DNA of 64,000 nt from CAIYRG01 sp965247505. Lineage in GTDB: Bacteria; Pseudomonadota; Alphaproteobacteria; Micropepsales; Micropepsaceae. The notes beneath the pieces are model-generated. The model was given only the letters and a program-made list of their open reading frames with translations, had not been told where the DNA came from and did no database searches. A program made the position numbers and the translations under genes. Shown here piece after piece: positions 52,436 through 59,350 of the stretch. Location: the NCBI GenBank assembly GCA_965247505.1, contig OZ252020.1:806001-870000 (forward strand), read 5' to 3'. How positions within the stretch are numbered: the stretch's first letter is position 1; the number at the start of each line of letters is the position of its first letter.

Positions 52436-53620
52436 CTAAAACGCGACAGCGGTCAAATCCGCCATCGGTACGGGGTAATCATCGCCCGAGGACGCATCCT
52501 TATTGTTCTCCGCGCAAATGACTTCGCCGAATTGCGCCTGTTCGCCAAGATTGCGGTAATGGACGACTGCCGACCACGGAGCGGTAAATGCACCAGGATC
52601 CGTGACGGTGAAGCGAACTTCCAGCCCGCTACCGCCATCGACAAAGCGGTAGCGCTCCACAACATGTAGAGATTCGGTGTGTGGCGTGCCGTACCAATCG
52701 GTCGTTGTTCGATCGTTAAGGCCAATGGTATCGACGACAAGCGTGTCGCCCTCATAATGGCCGATGGATTCGCCATACCAGCTCTTGGGCCCATTTTCGG
52801 AATGGGGTTGGTTTAAGTGAATTCGCCTCACCTGATGATCGCGCTGATAGATGATCGTGACCGCATCGTCCGTTTGGAGAAATTGCACGGGTTCGCGAAG
52901 TCGGAGCGCAGCGGGGACACCGGACGGCCAGCAGAGCGAATGCGCGGGAAGGATCACCTCTTCCTCTACAAGCTGTCGCCGGTTCCTGTCAGCAATGGCG
53001 TCGGACGCCCAGGACAAGAGGAGCGGATCATTCGGATCGCCGGCAAAGGGCTGTTGGTCGCCAGCAACACGGAGATATTCCGGATGTTCGTGGAGGGGAC
53101 CGCGACCGGAATCCGGCGCTAGAAACTGCATAAAGGGCTGGTCATTGCGTTGCCATAGCCCGGCAAAACTTGGGACAGGCTTTGGATCCGGGTGTGCTGC
53201 GGCCTCGCGCTCCAGCCTTTGCCGCTCGCGGCAATCGGGCCCTTGGCACATATAGGTGCCGTCCGCCTTGCTCATTTCGAGAAATTGACCGCCATTCGAG
53301 CCGTCTTTCAGCGGGTGAAAACCAACATCGGAAAGCACATCGCCGGCTTGGACGGTGCTTGCGTCCCAATAGGATTGCGTAAGCTGCCCGGTCGAGCCTG
53401 CCTCAAAGGACCAAACTTGTTCGCTTCCATCCTGGGCCGCGACACTGACGTGAAGCCAGACATGCGGGTTGATCCATTCGAAATCCGTGACCGTGCCTTC
53501 CAGATGGACGGTCTGGCTATTGTCGAACATTGCGAAGGAGTGATGCCCAAGCGCAGGCAGCGCGATGAGGGCGGCGGCAAACCCTGCAATGCCTACAAAG
53601 GCTGAGGCCTTAAATATCAT
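52436..53620 (-). CDS. Exported DUF6152-containing protein with a second C-terminal domain
   Basis: The 394-residue protein starts with a signal peptide (MIFKASAFVGIAGFAAALIA, cleavage near ALG). Residues 26-120 form the DUF6152 domain: HHSFAMFDNSQTVHLEGTV, DFEWINPHVWLHVSV, FEAGSTGQLTQSYW and HPLKDGSNGGQFL. From about residue 150 a second beta-rich domain follows (FAGLWQRNDQPFMQFL, GHYEGDTLVVDTIGLNDRT, LHVVERYRFVDGGSGLEVRFTV), of a type often seen near TonB-dependent receptors in degraders of steroids and other hydrophobic substrates. The function is unknown. A good Shine-Dalgarno (GGGAGAAAG) precedes the ATG. A truncated paralogue lies directly upstream, so this was a tandem pair. Confidence 0.8.
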   Translation of the reverse strand: MIFKASAFVGIAGFAAALIALPALGHHSFAMFDNSQTVHLEGTVTDFEWINPHVWLHVSVAAQDGSEQVWSFEAGSTGQLTQSYWDASTVQAGDVLSDVGFHPLKDGSNGGQFLEMSKADGTYMCQGPDCRERQRLEREAAAHPDPKPVPSFAGLWQRNDQPFMQFLAPDSGRGPLHEHPEYLRVAGDQQPFAGDPNDPLLLSWASDAIADRNRRQLVEEEVILPAHSLCWPSGVPAALRLREPVQFLQTDDAVTIIYQRDHQVRRIHLNQPHSENGPKSWYGESIGHYEGDTLVVDTIGLNDRTTTDWYGTPHTESLHVVERYRFVDGGSGLEVRFTVTDPGAFTAPWSAVVHYRNLGEQAQFGEVICAENNKDASSGDDYPVPMADLTAVAF

Positions 53621-53726
53621 TTCTTTCTCCCGGCAAACGGAAACGGCTAAATCCAGCTATAGGGTACCCGAACTATATTGTAGCCCGGCCCGGTTCTACA
53701 AATCTGCTTCATCCAGCCCAGTAAAC

Positions 53727-53756
53727 ATAAGGGGCGGAATAGGTTCCGCCCCTTAT
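53727..53756 (-). terminator. Perfect 13-bp stem-loop between the DUF6152 genes
   Basis: ATAAGGGGCGGAA (53727-53739) and TTCCGCCCCTTAT (53744-53756) form a perfect 13-bp stem with a TAGG loop. It lies 23 bases after the stop of the truncated DUF6152 gene in its reading direction, with only a short T-rich tail (GTTTA). It is a probable terminator. Confidence 0.7.
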
Positions 53757-53779
53757 GGGAGTAGATCTCGCTGGCGGTT

Positions 53780-54000
53780 CTATATACGCGGGATAATACC
53801 ATCTTCACGCAAGCGCTCGCGGCAAGCCGCGCCCTGGCAGAGATTGGTCCCATCCGACTTAGTAATCGCGAGGAGCTGGCCACCATTTGAGCCGTCTTTC
53901 AGAGGGTGAAACAGGACATCAATTTCGTCACCCGGCGCAACCGAATCGCGGGTCCAAAGGGATTGCGTAAGCTGCCCTGGTGAACCGGCCTCGAATGACC
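53780..54000 (-). pseudogene. 3' remnant of a second DUF6152 gene, cut by an insertion sequence
   Basis: The last 73 codons (from SFEAGSPGQLTQSLW to the end REDGIIPRI) closely match residues about 71-140 of the neighbouring DUF6152 protein, including FHPLKDGSNGGQ and LCQGAACRER. The reading frame is cut in the tryptophan codon preceding SFEAGS, exactly where the IS1595-family left end begins (54001). The missing 5' half, with the signal peptide and HHSF motif, is found nowhere to the right of the insertion sequences. It ended naturally after DUF6152, so it was a single-domain version. Confidence 0.88.
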
Positions 54001-54072
54001 CTTGCCTATCCGGTTTACACCCACACCCCCTAGGGCTAGAATGGGCGCAAACCGGATATAGGGGAGCGCGCC

Positions 54073-55041
54073 ATGGATGTTCTCGACCGCGCCGATCTCC
54101 CATTCCCGCATTCGCTACCCGAGTTCCAGCGACTTTTCCCCGATGATGCGGCCTGCGCCGCCTACCTGGAGAAAGCCCGCTGGGGAGACGGCTTTGCCTG
54201 CCTGCACTGCGGCACGGCGGGAGAGCCGTTCCACTTTGAAAACCGCCCTGGCGTCCTGCGCTGCCGCAAGTGCCGCCAGAACACCGGGCTGACGGTGGGA
54301 ACAGTGATGGAGCGTAGCCACACTCCGCTGAACGTCTGGTTCTGGGCCGCTTATCTGGTCGCCAGTCAGACGCCTGGCATGTCCGCCGTGCAGTTTCAGC
54401 GGCAACTTGGTCTTTCGCGCTACGAGACGGCCTTTCAAATTCTCCACAAGCTCCGCTCGGGCATGGTGCGGCCCAACCAAGACAGGATCGGTGGACAGCC
54501 CAAGAACCATGTTGAGGTGGACGAACCCTGGGTTGGCGGGCGAACGCGTGGGGAAGGCCGTGGTGTTCACCACAAGGTTCCCGTCTCCTGTGCCATCGAG
54601 GTGCGTCATCGAAAGCCGGGCACCAAGCTCGACAACCGGAAAGACGGACGCTATGCCGGACGCGTTCGGCTCGCCGTCGTGCTCGACCGTAGCGCCGAGT
54701 CGCTCTATGGGTTCGTCGAGAGCACCGTCGCGCCGGGATCGCTGATCGTTACTGACGATTGGAGCGGCTATGCTGGCCTCGGTAAGCGCGGCTATGAGCA
54801 CTTCGCTGTTGCCGAGTGTGGTGATCCAGAGGTTGCCGAGCAATACCTGCCGATCATCCATCTGGTTTTCGCCAACCTGAAGACGTGGCTGGTCGGGATC
54901 CAACACGGCGTTAGCCACCAGCACCTACAAGCCTACCTCAACGAGCTCACCTTCCGCTTCAACAGGCGGTTCTACCCGTTCAACGCCTTCCGCTCATTGC
55001 TCGGCATCGCGGGCGACACTGGACCCATCCAGGAAAAGTGA
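54073..55041 (+). pseudogene. IS1595-family transposase, C-terminally truncated by IS3 insertion
   Basis: The transposase has the N-terminal zinc ribbon (CLHC at 43-46 and CRKC at 64-67) and the DDE-like domain (VEVDEPWVGG with Asp150, VTDDWSGY with Asp228, HLVFANLKTWL with Asn268). Native sequence ends at Thr316 of 339, and the frame continues for a few codons into the IS3 left end before stopping. The remaining 23 residues are at 56279 onward. Unlike copy 2 it keeps Asp228. The catalytic core is complete, so loss of the short tail might not abolish activity, but the element itself is split. Confidence 0.85.
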
Positions 55042-55048
55042 AGGCGCC

Positions 55049-55921
55049 CTACACCGTTTGCATTGCTTCTGCCTCGAATTTGACAGGGCTTGTGAAGTCC
55101 AGCGTCGAGTGCCAACGGACTGGATTATAGAACCCGTCGATGTATCCGGCTATGGCAGTTTCAGCTTGGCTTCTTGACATGAACACAGTCCTCCAGATCA
55201 GTTCTGACTTGATGGTTTTGAAGAAGGTCTCGACGACGGCGTTATCATAGCAATTTCCCTTACCGCTCATTGAGGCGAGGAAACCGAGTTCACCGAGGCG
55301 CGCCTGGTATGCGTCTGAGCAGTACTGGCTTCCCCGATCGCTATGGTGGATCACACCGGCGCCAGGTTGGCGCAGCCCGATAGCACGGTTAAGCGCCCTG
55401 AGCGGCAGGTCGCTGGTCATGCGAGCGCCCACGGCCCAGCCGATGACGCGCCGGGAGTAGAGGTCGAGCATGACGGCCAGGTACAGCCAGCCCTGTGCCG
55501 TCCAGATATAGCTGATGTCGGCAGCCCATTTCTCGTTGGGTGCCTCGGCGGAGAAGTTCTGGTCGAGAAGGTTCGATGCGACGGCCTTGTTGTGCTGGCT
55601 GTCCGTCGTCTTTTTGAACTTCTGTTTCCGTTTTGGAGACAACCCATTTCCCCGCATCAGCCGAGCCACCCTATGGCGTCCAACCTCGATCCCATTCTCG
55701 GCAAGCTCGTGATGGACCCGCTCTGCACCGTAGCTCTCGCGGCTGCGCCGAAAGGCTGCCCGGACATGGGCGAGTAGAACCATGTCATCGAGCTGTCGCT
55801 GGCTTGGGCCGCGATTGCGCCAAGCGTAGAAGCCTGAGACGCTGACCTGCAGCAGTCTGCACAGGCGGAATATCGGCATCGCCAACCCGGCCCTCTCCGC
55901 GTCGATGAACCGGAACCTCAT
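55049..55921 (-). CDS. IS3-family transposase OrfB (DDE integrase core)
   Basis: The 290-residue OrfB has an N-terminal HTH_21-type segment (MPIFRLCRLLQVSVSGFYAW) and the rve integrase core with all three acidic residues in context: Asp in WAADISYIW, Asp in HHSDRGSQY and Glu in VVETFFKTIKSE. It begins with ATG overlapping the orfA stop (ATGA) and lies in the -1 frame relative to orfA, so the active OrfAB protein is probably made by frameshifting at 55951-55957. No damage is visible. Confidence 0.93.
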   Translation of the reverse strand: MRFRFIDAERAGLAMPIFRLCRLLQVSVSGFYAWRNRGPSQRQLDDMVLLAHVRAAFRRSRESYGAERVHHELAENGIEVGRHRVARLMRGNGLSPKRKQKFKKTTDSQHNKAVASNLLDQNFSAEAPNEKWAADISYIWTAQGWLYLAVMLDLYSRRVIGWAVGARMTSDLPLRALNRAIGLRQPGAGVIHHSDRGSQYCSDAYQARLGELGFLASMSGKGNCYDNAVVETFFKTIKSELIWRTVFMSRSQAETAIAGYIDGFYNPVRWHSTLDFTSPVKFEAEAMQTV

Positions 55922-56214
55922 CGACTTTCCCTGGCGAAGAAGGCCAGCGCTTTTTTTAGGAGATCACGTTCCCGACGGGCCAGATCACGCTCTCGGCGTA
56001 GACGGGTAATCTCCTTCGCTGCATCCTCATGCGGACCGGAAAGCAAATCCTCCTCACGCAATTCTGCGACCCAGCGGCCGAGCGCGCTGACGCTGATCCC
56101 AAGATCTCCTGCTATCTGCCGCTGCCTGCGCCCGCTCGTCTGTAAAAGACGGACGGCTTCTTCCTTGAAGGCCCGATCAAACCGCCGGCCCTTGTTCCCA
56201 TTCTGCTTCGACAT
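55918..56214 (-). CDS. IS3-family transposase OrfA (helix-turn-helix)
   Basis: The 98-residue OrfA has a basic start (MSKQNGNKGRRFDRAFKEEA), a helix-turn-helix (RQRQIAGDLGISVSALGRWV) and a C-terminal leucine-zipper-like helix (ITRLRRERDLARRERDLLKKAL). It binds the element ends and regulates OrfAB. ATG at 56212-56214 is preferred to the GTG two codons upstream. Confidence 0.92.
   Translation of the reverse strand: MSKQNGNKGRRFDRAFKEEAVRLLQTSGRRQRQIAGDLGISVSALGRWVAELREEDLLSGPHEDAAKEITRLRRERDLARRERDLLKKALAFFARESR
55951..55957 (-). other. Programmed -1 frameshift site (A7) of the IS3 element
   Basis: On the coding strand the codons CTA AAA AAA GCG near the orfA end contain A AAA AAA G, a classic -1 slippery heptamer. 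Slipping back one base enters the orfB frame, which is open from here through the orfB ATG, giving the fused OrfAB transposase. Confidence 0.8.
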
Positions 56215-56384
56215 TTGCACCTCCTGCGATCAAAATCCTATCGCAGGACGTCTCCACTTTCGTCAGCAGGGTCCACACCTCTGCTCCAACCTATGCCGAG
56301 CTTTACTCGGGAGAGTGGCGGCACCCTACATGTAGCGGTCATGGGCGTTAACCGGATAGGCAAGGTCTATTCCGCAGATATTAA

Positions 56385-56392
56385 AACCGAAT
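56385..56392. repeat. Left 8-bp target duplication of IS1595-family copy 2
   Basis: AACCGAAT directly precedes the left end of copy 2 and recurs at 57498-57505 directly after its right end. Eight bases is the expected duplication length for IS1595-family transposition. Confidence 0.9.
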
Positions 56393-57497
56393 CTTGCCTA
56401 TCCGGTTTATACCCACACCCACTAGGGCTAGAATGGGCGCAAACCGGATATAGGGGAGCGCGCCATGGATGTTCTCGACCGCGCCGATCTCCCATTCCCG
56501 CATTCGCTACCCGAGTTCCAGCGACTTTTCCCCGATGATGCGGCCTGCGCCGCCTACCTGGAGAAAGCCCGCTGGGGAGACGGCTTTGCCTGCCCGCACT
56601 GCGGCACGGCGGGAGAGCCGTTCCACTTTGAAAACCGCCCTGGCGTCCTGCGCTGCCGCAAGTGCCGCCAGAACACCGGGCTGACGGTGGGAACAGTGAT
56701 GGAGCGTAGCCACACTCCGCTGAACGTCTGGTTCTGGGCCGCTTATCTGGTCGCCAGTCAGACGCCCGGCATGTCCGCCGTGCAGTTTCAGCGGCAACTT
56801 GGTCTTTCGCGCTACGAGACGGCCTTTCAAATTCTCCACAAGCTCCGCTCGGGCATGGTGCGGCCCAACCAAGACAGGATCGGTGGACAGCCCAAGAACC
56901 ATGTTGAGGTGGACGAACCCTGGGTTGGCGGGCGAACGCGTGGGGAAGGCCGTGGTGTTCACCACAAGGTTCCCGTCTCCTGTGCCATCGAGGTGCGTCA
57001 TCGAAAGCCGGGCACCAAGCTCGACAACCGGAAAGACGGACGCTATGCCGGACGCGTTCGGCTCGCCGTCGTGCTCGACCGTAGCGCCGAGTCGCTCTGT
57101 GGGTTCGTCGAGAGCACCGTCGCGCCGGGATCGCTGATCGTTACTGTCGATTGGAGCGGCTATGCTGGCCTCGGTAAGCGCGGCTATGAGCACTTCGCTG
57201 TTGCCGAGTGTGGTGATCCAGAGGTTGCCGAGCAATACCTGCCGATCATCCATCTGGTTTTCGCCAACCTGAAGACGTGGCTGACCGGGATCCACCACGG
57301 CGTTAGCCACCAGCACCTACAAGCCTACCTCAACGAGTTCACCTTCCGCTTCAACAGGCGGTTCTACCCGTTCAACGCCTTCCGCTCATTGCTCGGCATC
57401 GCGGGCGACACCTCTGCTCCAACCTATGCCGAGCTTTACTCGGGAGAGTGGCGGCACCCTACATGTAGCGGTCATGGGCGTTAACCGGATAGGCAAG
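56393..57497 (+). mobile_element. IS1595-family insertion sequence, copy 2, full length with target duplication
   Basis: This is a 1105-bp element bounded by CTTGCCTATCCGGTT and its inverted counterpart AACCGGATAGGCAAG, flanked by the 8-bp duplication AACCGAAT (56385-56392 and 57498-57505). It carries one transposase gene. It lies only 28 bp to the right of copy 1 in the same orientation. It is structurally complete, but its transposase carries a change at a probable catalytic Asp. Its right end abuts the stop region of a lipoprotein gene. Confidence 0.93.
56465..57484 (+). CDS. IS1595-family transposase, full length, probable catalytic D228V change
   Basis: The 339-residue transposase has the zinc ribbon Cys43-x2-Cys46 and Cys64-x2-Cys67 (IS1595 zinc-ribbon type) and a DDE_Tnp_IS1595-like catalytic domain. 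The first acidic residue is Asp150 in VEVDEPWVGG, and the third position is Asn268 in HLVFANLKTWL. The second position reads LIVTVDWSGY here, where copy 1 has LIVTDDWSGY and family members usually have a T-D-G/D-W-x-G-Y pattern, so Asp228 is replaced by Val (GAC to GTC). Asp229 remains but is one place off. The enzyme is therefore probably inactive despite being full length. Confidence 0.9.
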   Translation: MDVLDRADLPFPHSLPEFQRLFPDDAACAAYLEKARWGDGFACPHCGTAGEPFHFENRPGVLRCRKCRQNTGLTVGTVMERSHTPLNVWFWAAYLVASQTPGMSAVQFQRQLGLSRYETAFQILHKLRSGMVRPNQDRIGGQPKNHVEVDEPWVGGRTRGEGRGVHHKVPVSCAIEVRHRKPGTKLDNRKDGRYAGRVRLAVVLDRSAESLCGFVESTVAPGSLIVTVDWSGYAGLGKRGYEHFAVAECGDPEVAEQYLPIIHLVFANLKTWLTGIHHGVSHQHLQAYLNEFTFRFNRRFYPFNAFRSLLGIAGDTSAPTYAELYSGEWRHPTCSGHGR

Positions 57498-57505
57498 AAC
57501 CGAAT
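57498..57505. repeat. Right 8-bp target duplication of IS1595-family copy 2
   Basis: AACCGAAT directly follows the right terminal repeat and matches the left flank at 56385-56392. The stop codon of the lipoprotein gene begins two bases further on. Confidence 0.9.
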
Positions 57506-57506
57506 A

Positions 57507-58052
57507 TCACCAAAAGCCTGTTAATGCACGAATTTCAGGATTGGTTATTAGAGATTCAGTTTCCCGACATATGTTTCCGCTGCTCGCCGTCTTCGACACG
57601 ATTTGCGCGGTTCCCTCACCAACCTCAAAGAGTACGATATTTGTGGTGCGAGTCGCCCCGTGATTCTCATACCACACAAACCAATATGCATTGTCACCGC
57701 CAGCCCGAATAAACCACCGACGGTATCCGATTCCTCCACCCCGATCTGCTCCCCGGTCAGCGATCACCCGAATACCTGGCTCCATGCCAATCGGCCACTC
57801 ACGATCAGGAAAGGCCTCACGAAAACTAGAGCGCTGTCGATCGTCGGACCGAGACAACTGACCTAAGAACGCGTCAGATACCGGGGCGGGTAAATCCGCC
57901 AGCAAATGGGCTTCATCGAACTCCCGTCCAAACTCGCAATTATAATATTGCCACGGAAGAATGTATTGATCAGCGGCGCAGCCGTTCGGCGCACAGGCGC
58001 AAAGGCCCAAACCGAGCACGCTGGCAAACGCCATTTTCACAGCTGCAGTCAT
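57507..58052 (-). CDS. Small putative lipoprotein of unknown function
   Basis: The 181-residue product begins MTAAVKMAFASVLGLGLCAC, a short signal peptide with a lipobox (Cys18 or Cys20). The mature part is rich in Trp, Tyr and Arg, with GIRVIADRGADRGGGIGYRRW and AYWFVWYENHGATRTTNIVLFEVGEG suggesting a compact beta fold. I recognise no family. The stop lies two bases from the IS target duplication, so the C-terminus could have been altered by the insertion. The cupin gene lies 9 bp upstream on the same strand, so the two probably form an operon. Confidence 0.65.
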   Translation of the reverse strand: MTAAVKMAFASVLGLGLCACAPNGCAADQYILPWQYYNCEFGREFDEAHLLADLPAPVSDAFLGQLSRSDDRQRSSFREAFPDREWPIGMEPGIRVIADRGADRGGGIGYRRWFIRAGGDNAYWFVWYENHGATRTTNIVLFEVGEGTAQIVSKTASSGNICRETESLITNPEIRALTGFW

Positions 58053-58061
58053 CTTGTTCGC

Positions 58062-58373
58062 TTATGTCCTTGCGCCAATGAATACCACCCAAGTCGCAAA
58101 TTCTTTTGTGAAATTTTCAAAGCGGTGTTCCACGCCGGCGGCCACAAAGAAAACATCACCTTGCCCAAATTTCTCCTGCTCACCAGAGCAAAAGAAAGTT
58201 CCCGTTCCCGAGGCCACAATGTAAATCTCGTCTCGGGCATGGGGCGCCTGGTCGTCTATTTCGTCGGGCCGGTACATGCCGACATCGAAATCGGCTTTTT
58301 CTAGGAGGCGTTTATAGCTCTCGCTGCTGCCTTTAAAGGCGCCAAGAGCCCCCGCAATTGAAAGTTTGTCCAT
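58062..58373 (-). CDS. Small cupin-domain protein
   Basis: The 103-residue single-domain cupin has motif 1 as QAPHARDEIYIVASGTGTFF (metal-type His and Glu) and motif 2 as GDVFFVAAGVEHRFENFT with the last His ligand. The DEID start (MYRPDEIDDQAPH) is common in small cupins that act on small molecules or as sensors. The ATG at 58371-58373 (MDKLSIAGAL) was preferred to longer forms that intrude on the divergent promoter region. It is divergent from the beta-lactamase gene, with 77 bp between starts. The substrate is unknown. Confidence 0.82.
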   Translation of the reverse strand: MDKLSIAGALGAFKGSSESYKRLLEKADFDVGMYRPDEIDDQAPHARDEIYIVASGTGTFFCSGEQEKFGQGDVFFVAAGVEHRFENFTKEFATWVVFIGART

Positions 58374-58450
58374 GACGCGCCTTTCGCATTGCCTTGGTGC
58401 AGGGAACAATAGGGTTCGTAAACTATGTTGTCGCTAGCGGCGTACCACCT

Positions 58451-59347
58451 ATGTCCATGAACCATGCATGTCTTTGTATCGGCGTTATCGTCTTATTGGC
58501 GCAGTCTGGCTCGGCCATTGCCGCAGAATCTACGGCATGCCCAGCATGCGCCGAATGGAATCTGCCACAGGAGCCGTTTCGCATTCATGGCGACAGCTAT
58601 TATGTCGGAACACAAGGTTTAAGTTCCGTTCTAATCACATCCGATGACGGCCATGTGTTGATCGATGGTGGTTTGCCCGAATCGGCACCGCTGATCGCTG
58701 CCAATATCGAAACGCTCGGGTTTCGTATTGAAGACGTAAAAGTCATCCTGAATTCACATGCACATTTCGATCACTCTGGCGGGATCGCTGCTTTGCAACG
58801 TGTGAGCGGCGCAACCGTCGCAGTCAGCGCGTGGAGCGCGCAGGCGATGCGCGACGGCACAACACCCTTAGGTGACCCGCAATATGGTATGGGGCTATCC
58901 GTCGAGCCGGCCTCAGATATTCGCATCATCGACGACGAGGAACAGCTCACCGTCGGTTCCATATCGTTAACCGCGTATCTCACGCCCGGCCACACGCCAG
59001 GCGGCACCAGCTGGTCCTGGCAATCCTGCGAAGGCGGCGAATGCCTCGGCATTGTCTATGCCGACAGCCTATCGCCGGTCTCCGCCGACGTTTTTTATTT
59101 CACACGCAGCGAAGCCTATCCGAATGCTCTTGCCGATTTCGAAATGAGCTATGAACGGCTCGAAAACCTGCCTTGCGATATTCTAGTTTCGCCGCATCCG
59201 GGTTTTACGGGCATGTTCGAAGCGCTCGAACGGCGACAAACGGGTGCCGACACAGACTCCTTTGTCGATCCTGAAGCGTGCAAGAACTATGTGGGCACGA
59301 TGCGCGATTGGCTGGCTCGGCGCGTAGTGGAAGAAAACGCGCAATAG
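58451..59347 (+). CDS. Subclass B3 metallo-beta-lactamase
   Basis: The 298-residue protein has a signal peptide (cleavage near AIAA, residue 24) and the metallo-beta-lactamase fold. All zinc ligands of subclass B3 are visible: His103, His105, Asp107 and His108 in NSHAHFDHSGG, His181 in TPGHTPGGTSW and His249 in LVSPHPGF. No cysteine ligand (B1/B2) is present, and the spacing fits B3 enzymes such as L1, BJP-1 and THIN-B. The mature protein should be periplasmic and able to hydrolyse beta-lactams, perhaps including carbapenems, but activity is not proven by sequence. The first ATG of the MSMNH pair was chosen because it starts the signal peptide. It lies between the cupin and ftsK, about 0.95 kb from an IS1595-family copy. 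Confidence 0.9.
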   Translation: MSMNHACLCIGVIVLLAQSGSAIAAESTACPACAEWNLPQEPFRIHGDSYYVGTQGLSSVLITSDDGHVLIDGGLPESAPLIAANIETLGFRIEDVKVILNSHAHFDHSGGIAALQRVSGATVAVSAWSAQAMRDGTTPLGDPQYGMGLSVEPASDIRIIDDEEQLTVGSISLTAYLTPGHTPGGTSWSWQSCEGGECLGIVYADSLSPVSADVFYFTRSEAYPNALADFEMSYERLENLPCDILVSPHPGFTGMFEALERRQTGADTDSFVDPEACKNYVGTMRDWLARRVVEENAQ

Positions 59348-59350
59348 CAC

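Larger units (their letters stand above)
55020..56275 (-). mobile_element. IS3-family insertion sequence inside IS1595-family copy 1
   Basis: This is a 1256-bp element with ends TGGACCC and GGGTCCA, the TG/CA termini of the IS3 family, extended by an imperfect inverted repeat of about 30 bases (GAAAGTG and AG-CG-C blocks match). A 3-bp target duplication CAC lies at 55017-55019 and 56276-56278. Comparison with copy 2 (GCGACACCTCTG uninterrupted) proves the insertion point. It carries overlapping orfA and orfB on the minus strand with an A7 slippage site. It looks complete. The subgroup was not determined. Confidence 0.92.
54001..56364 (+). mobile_element. IS1595-family insertion sequence, copy 1, split by an IS3-family element
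   Basis: The ends are inverted repeats starting CTTGCCTATCCGGTT (54001) and ending in its complement AACCGGATAGGCAAG (56364). Removing the IS3 element and its 3-bp duplication leaves 1105 bp, exactly the length of copy 2, from which it differs at about ten positions. The flanking octamers differ (GAATGACC left, GTCTATTC right), so the usual 8-bp target duplication is missing. The left end lies within a DUF6152 gene whose other half is absent. This points to a deletion or recombination at the right end after insertion. Confidence 0.88.

Noticed and set aside
54115..57316. Two nearly identical 269-codon minus-strand frames within the IS1595 copies
   Set aside because: They are antisense shadows of the transposase, repeated only because the element is repeated.
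54001..57505. Composite transposon mobilising the genes between two IS1595 copies
   Set aside because: Only 28 bp of host DNA lies between the copies, and the beta-lactamase is outside them with no third copy on its other side in this window.
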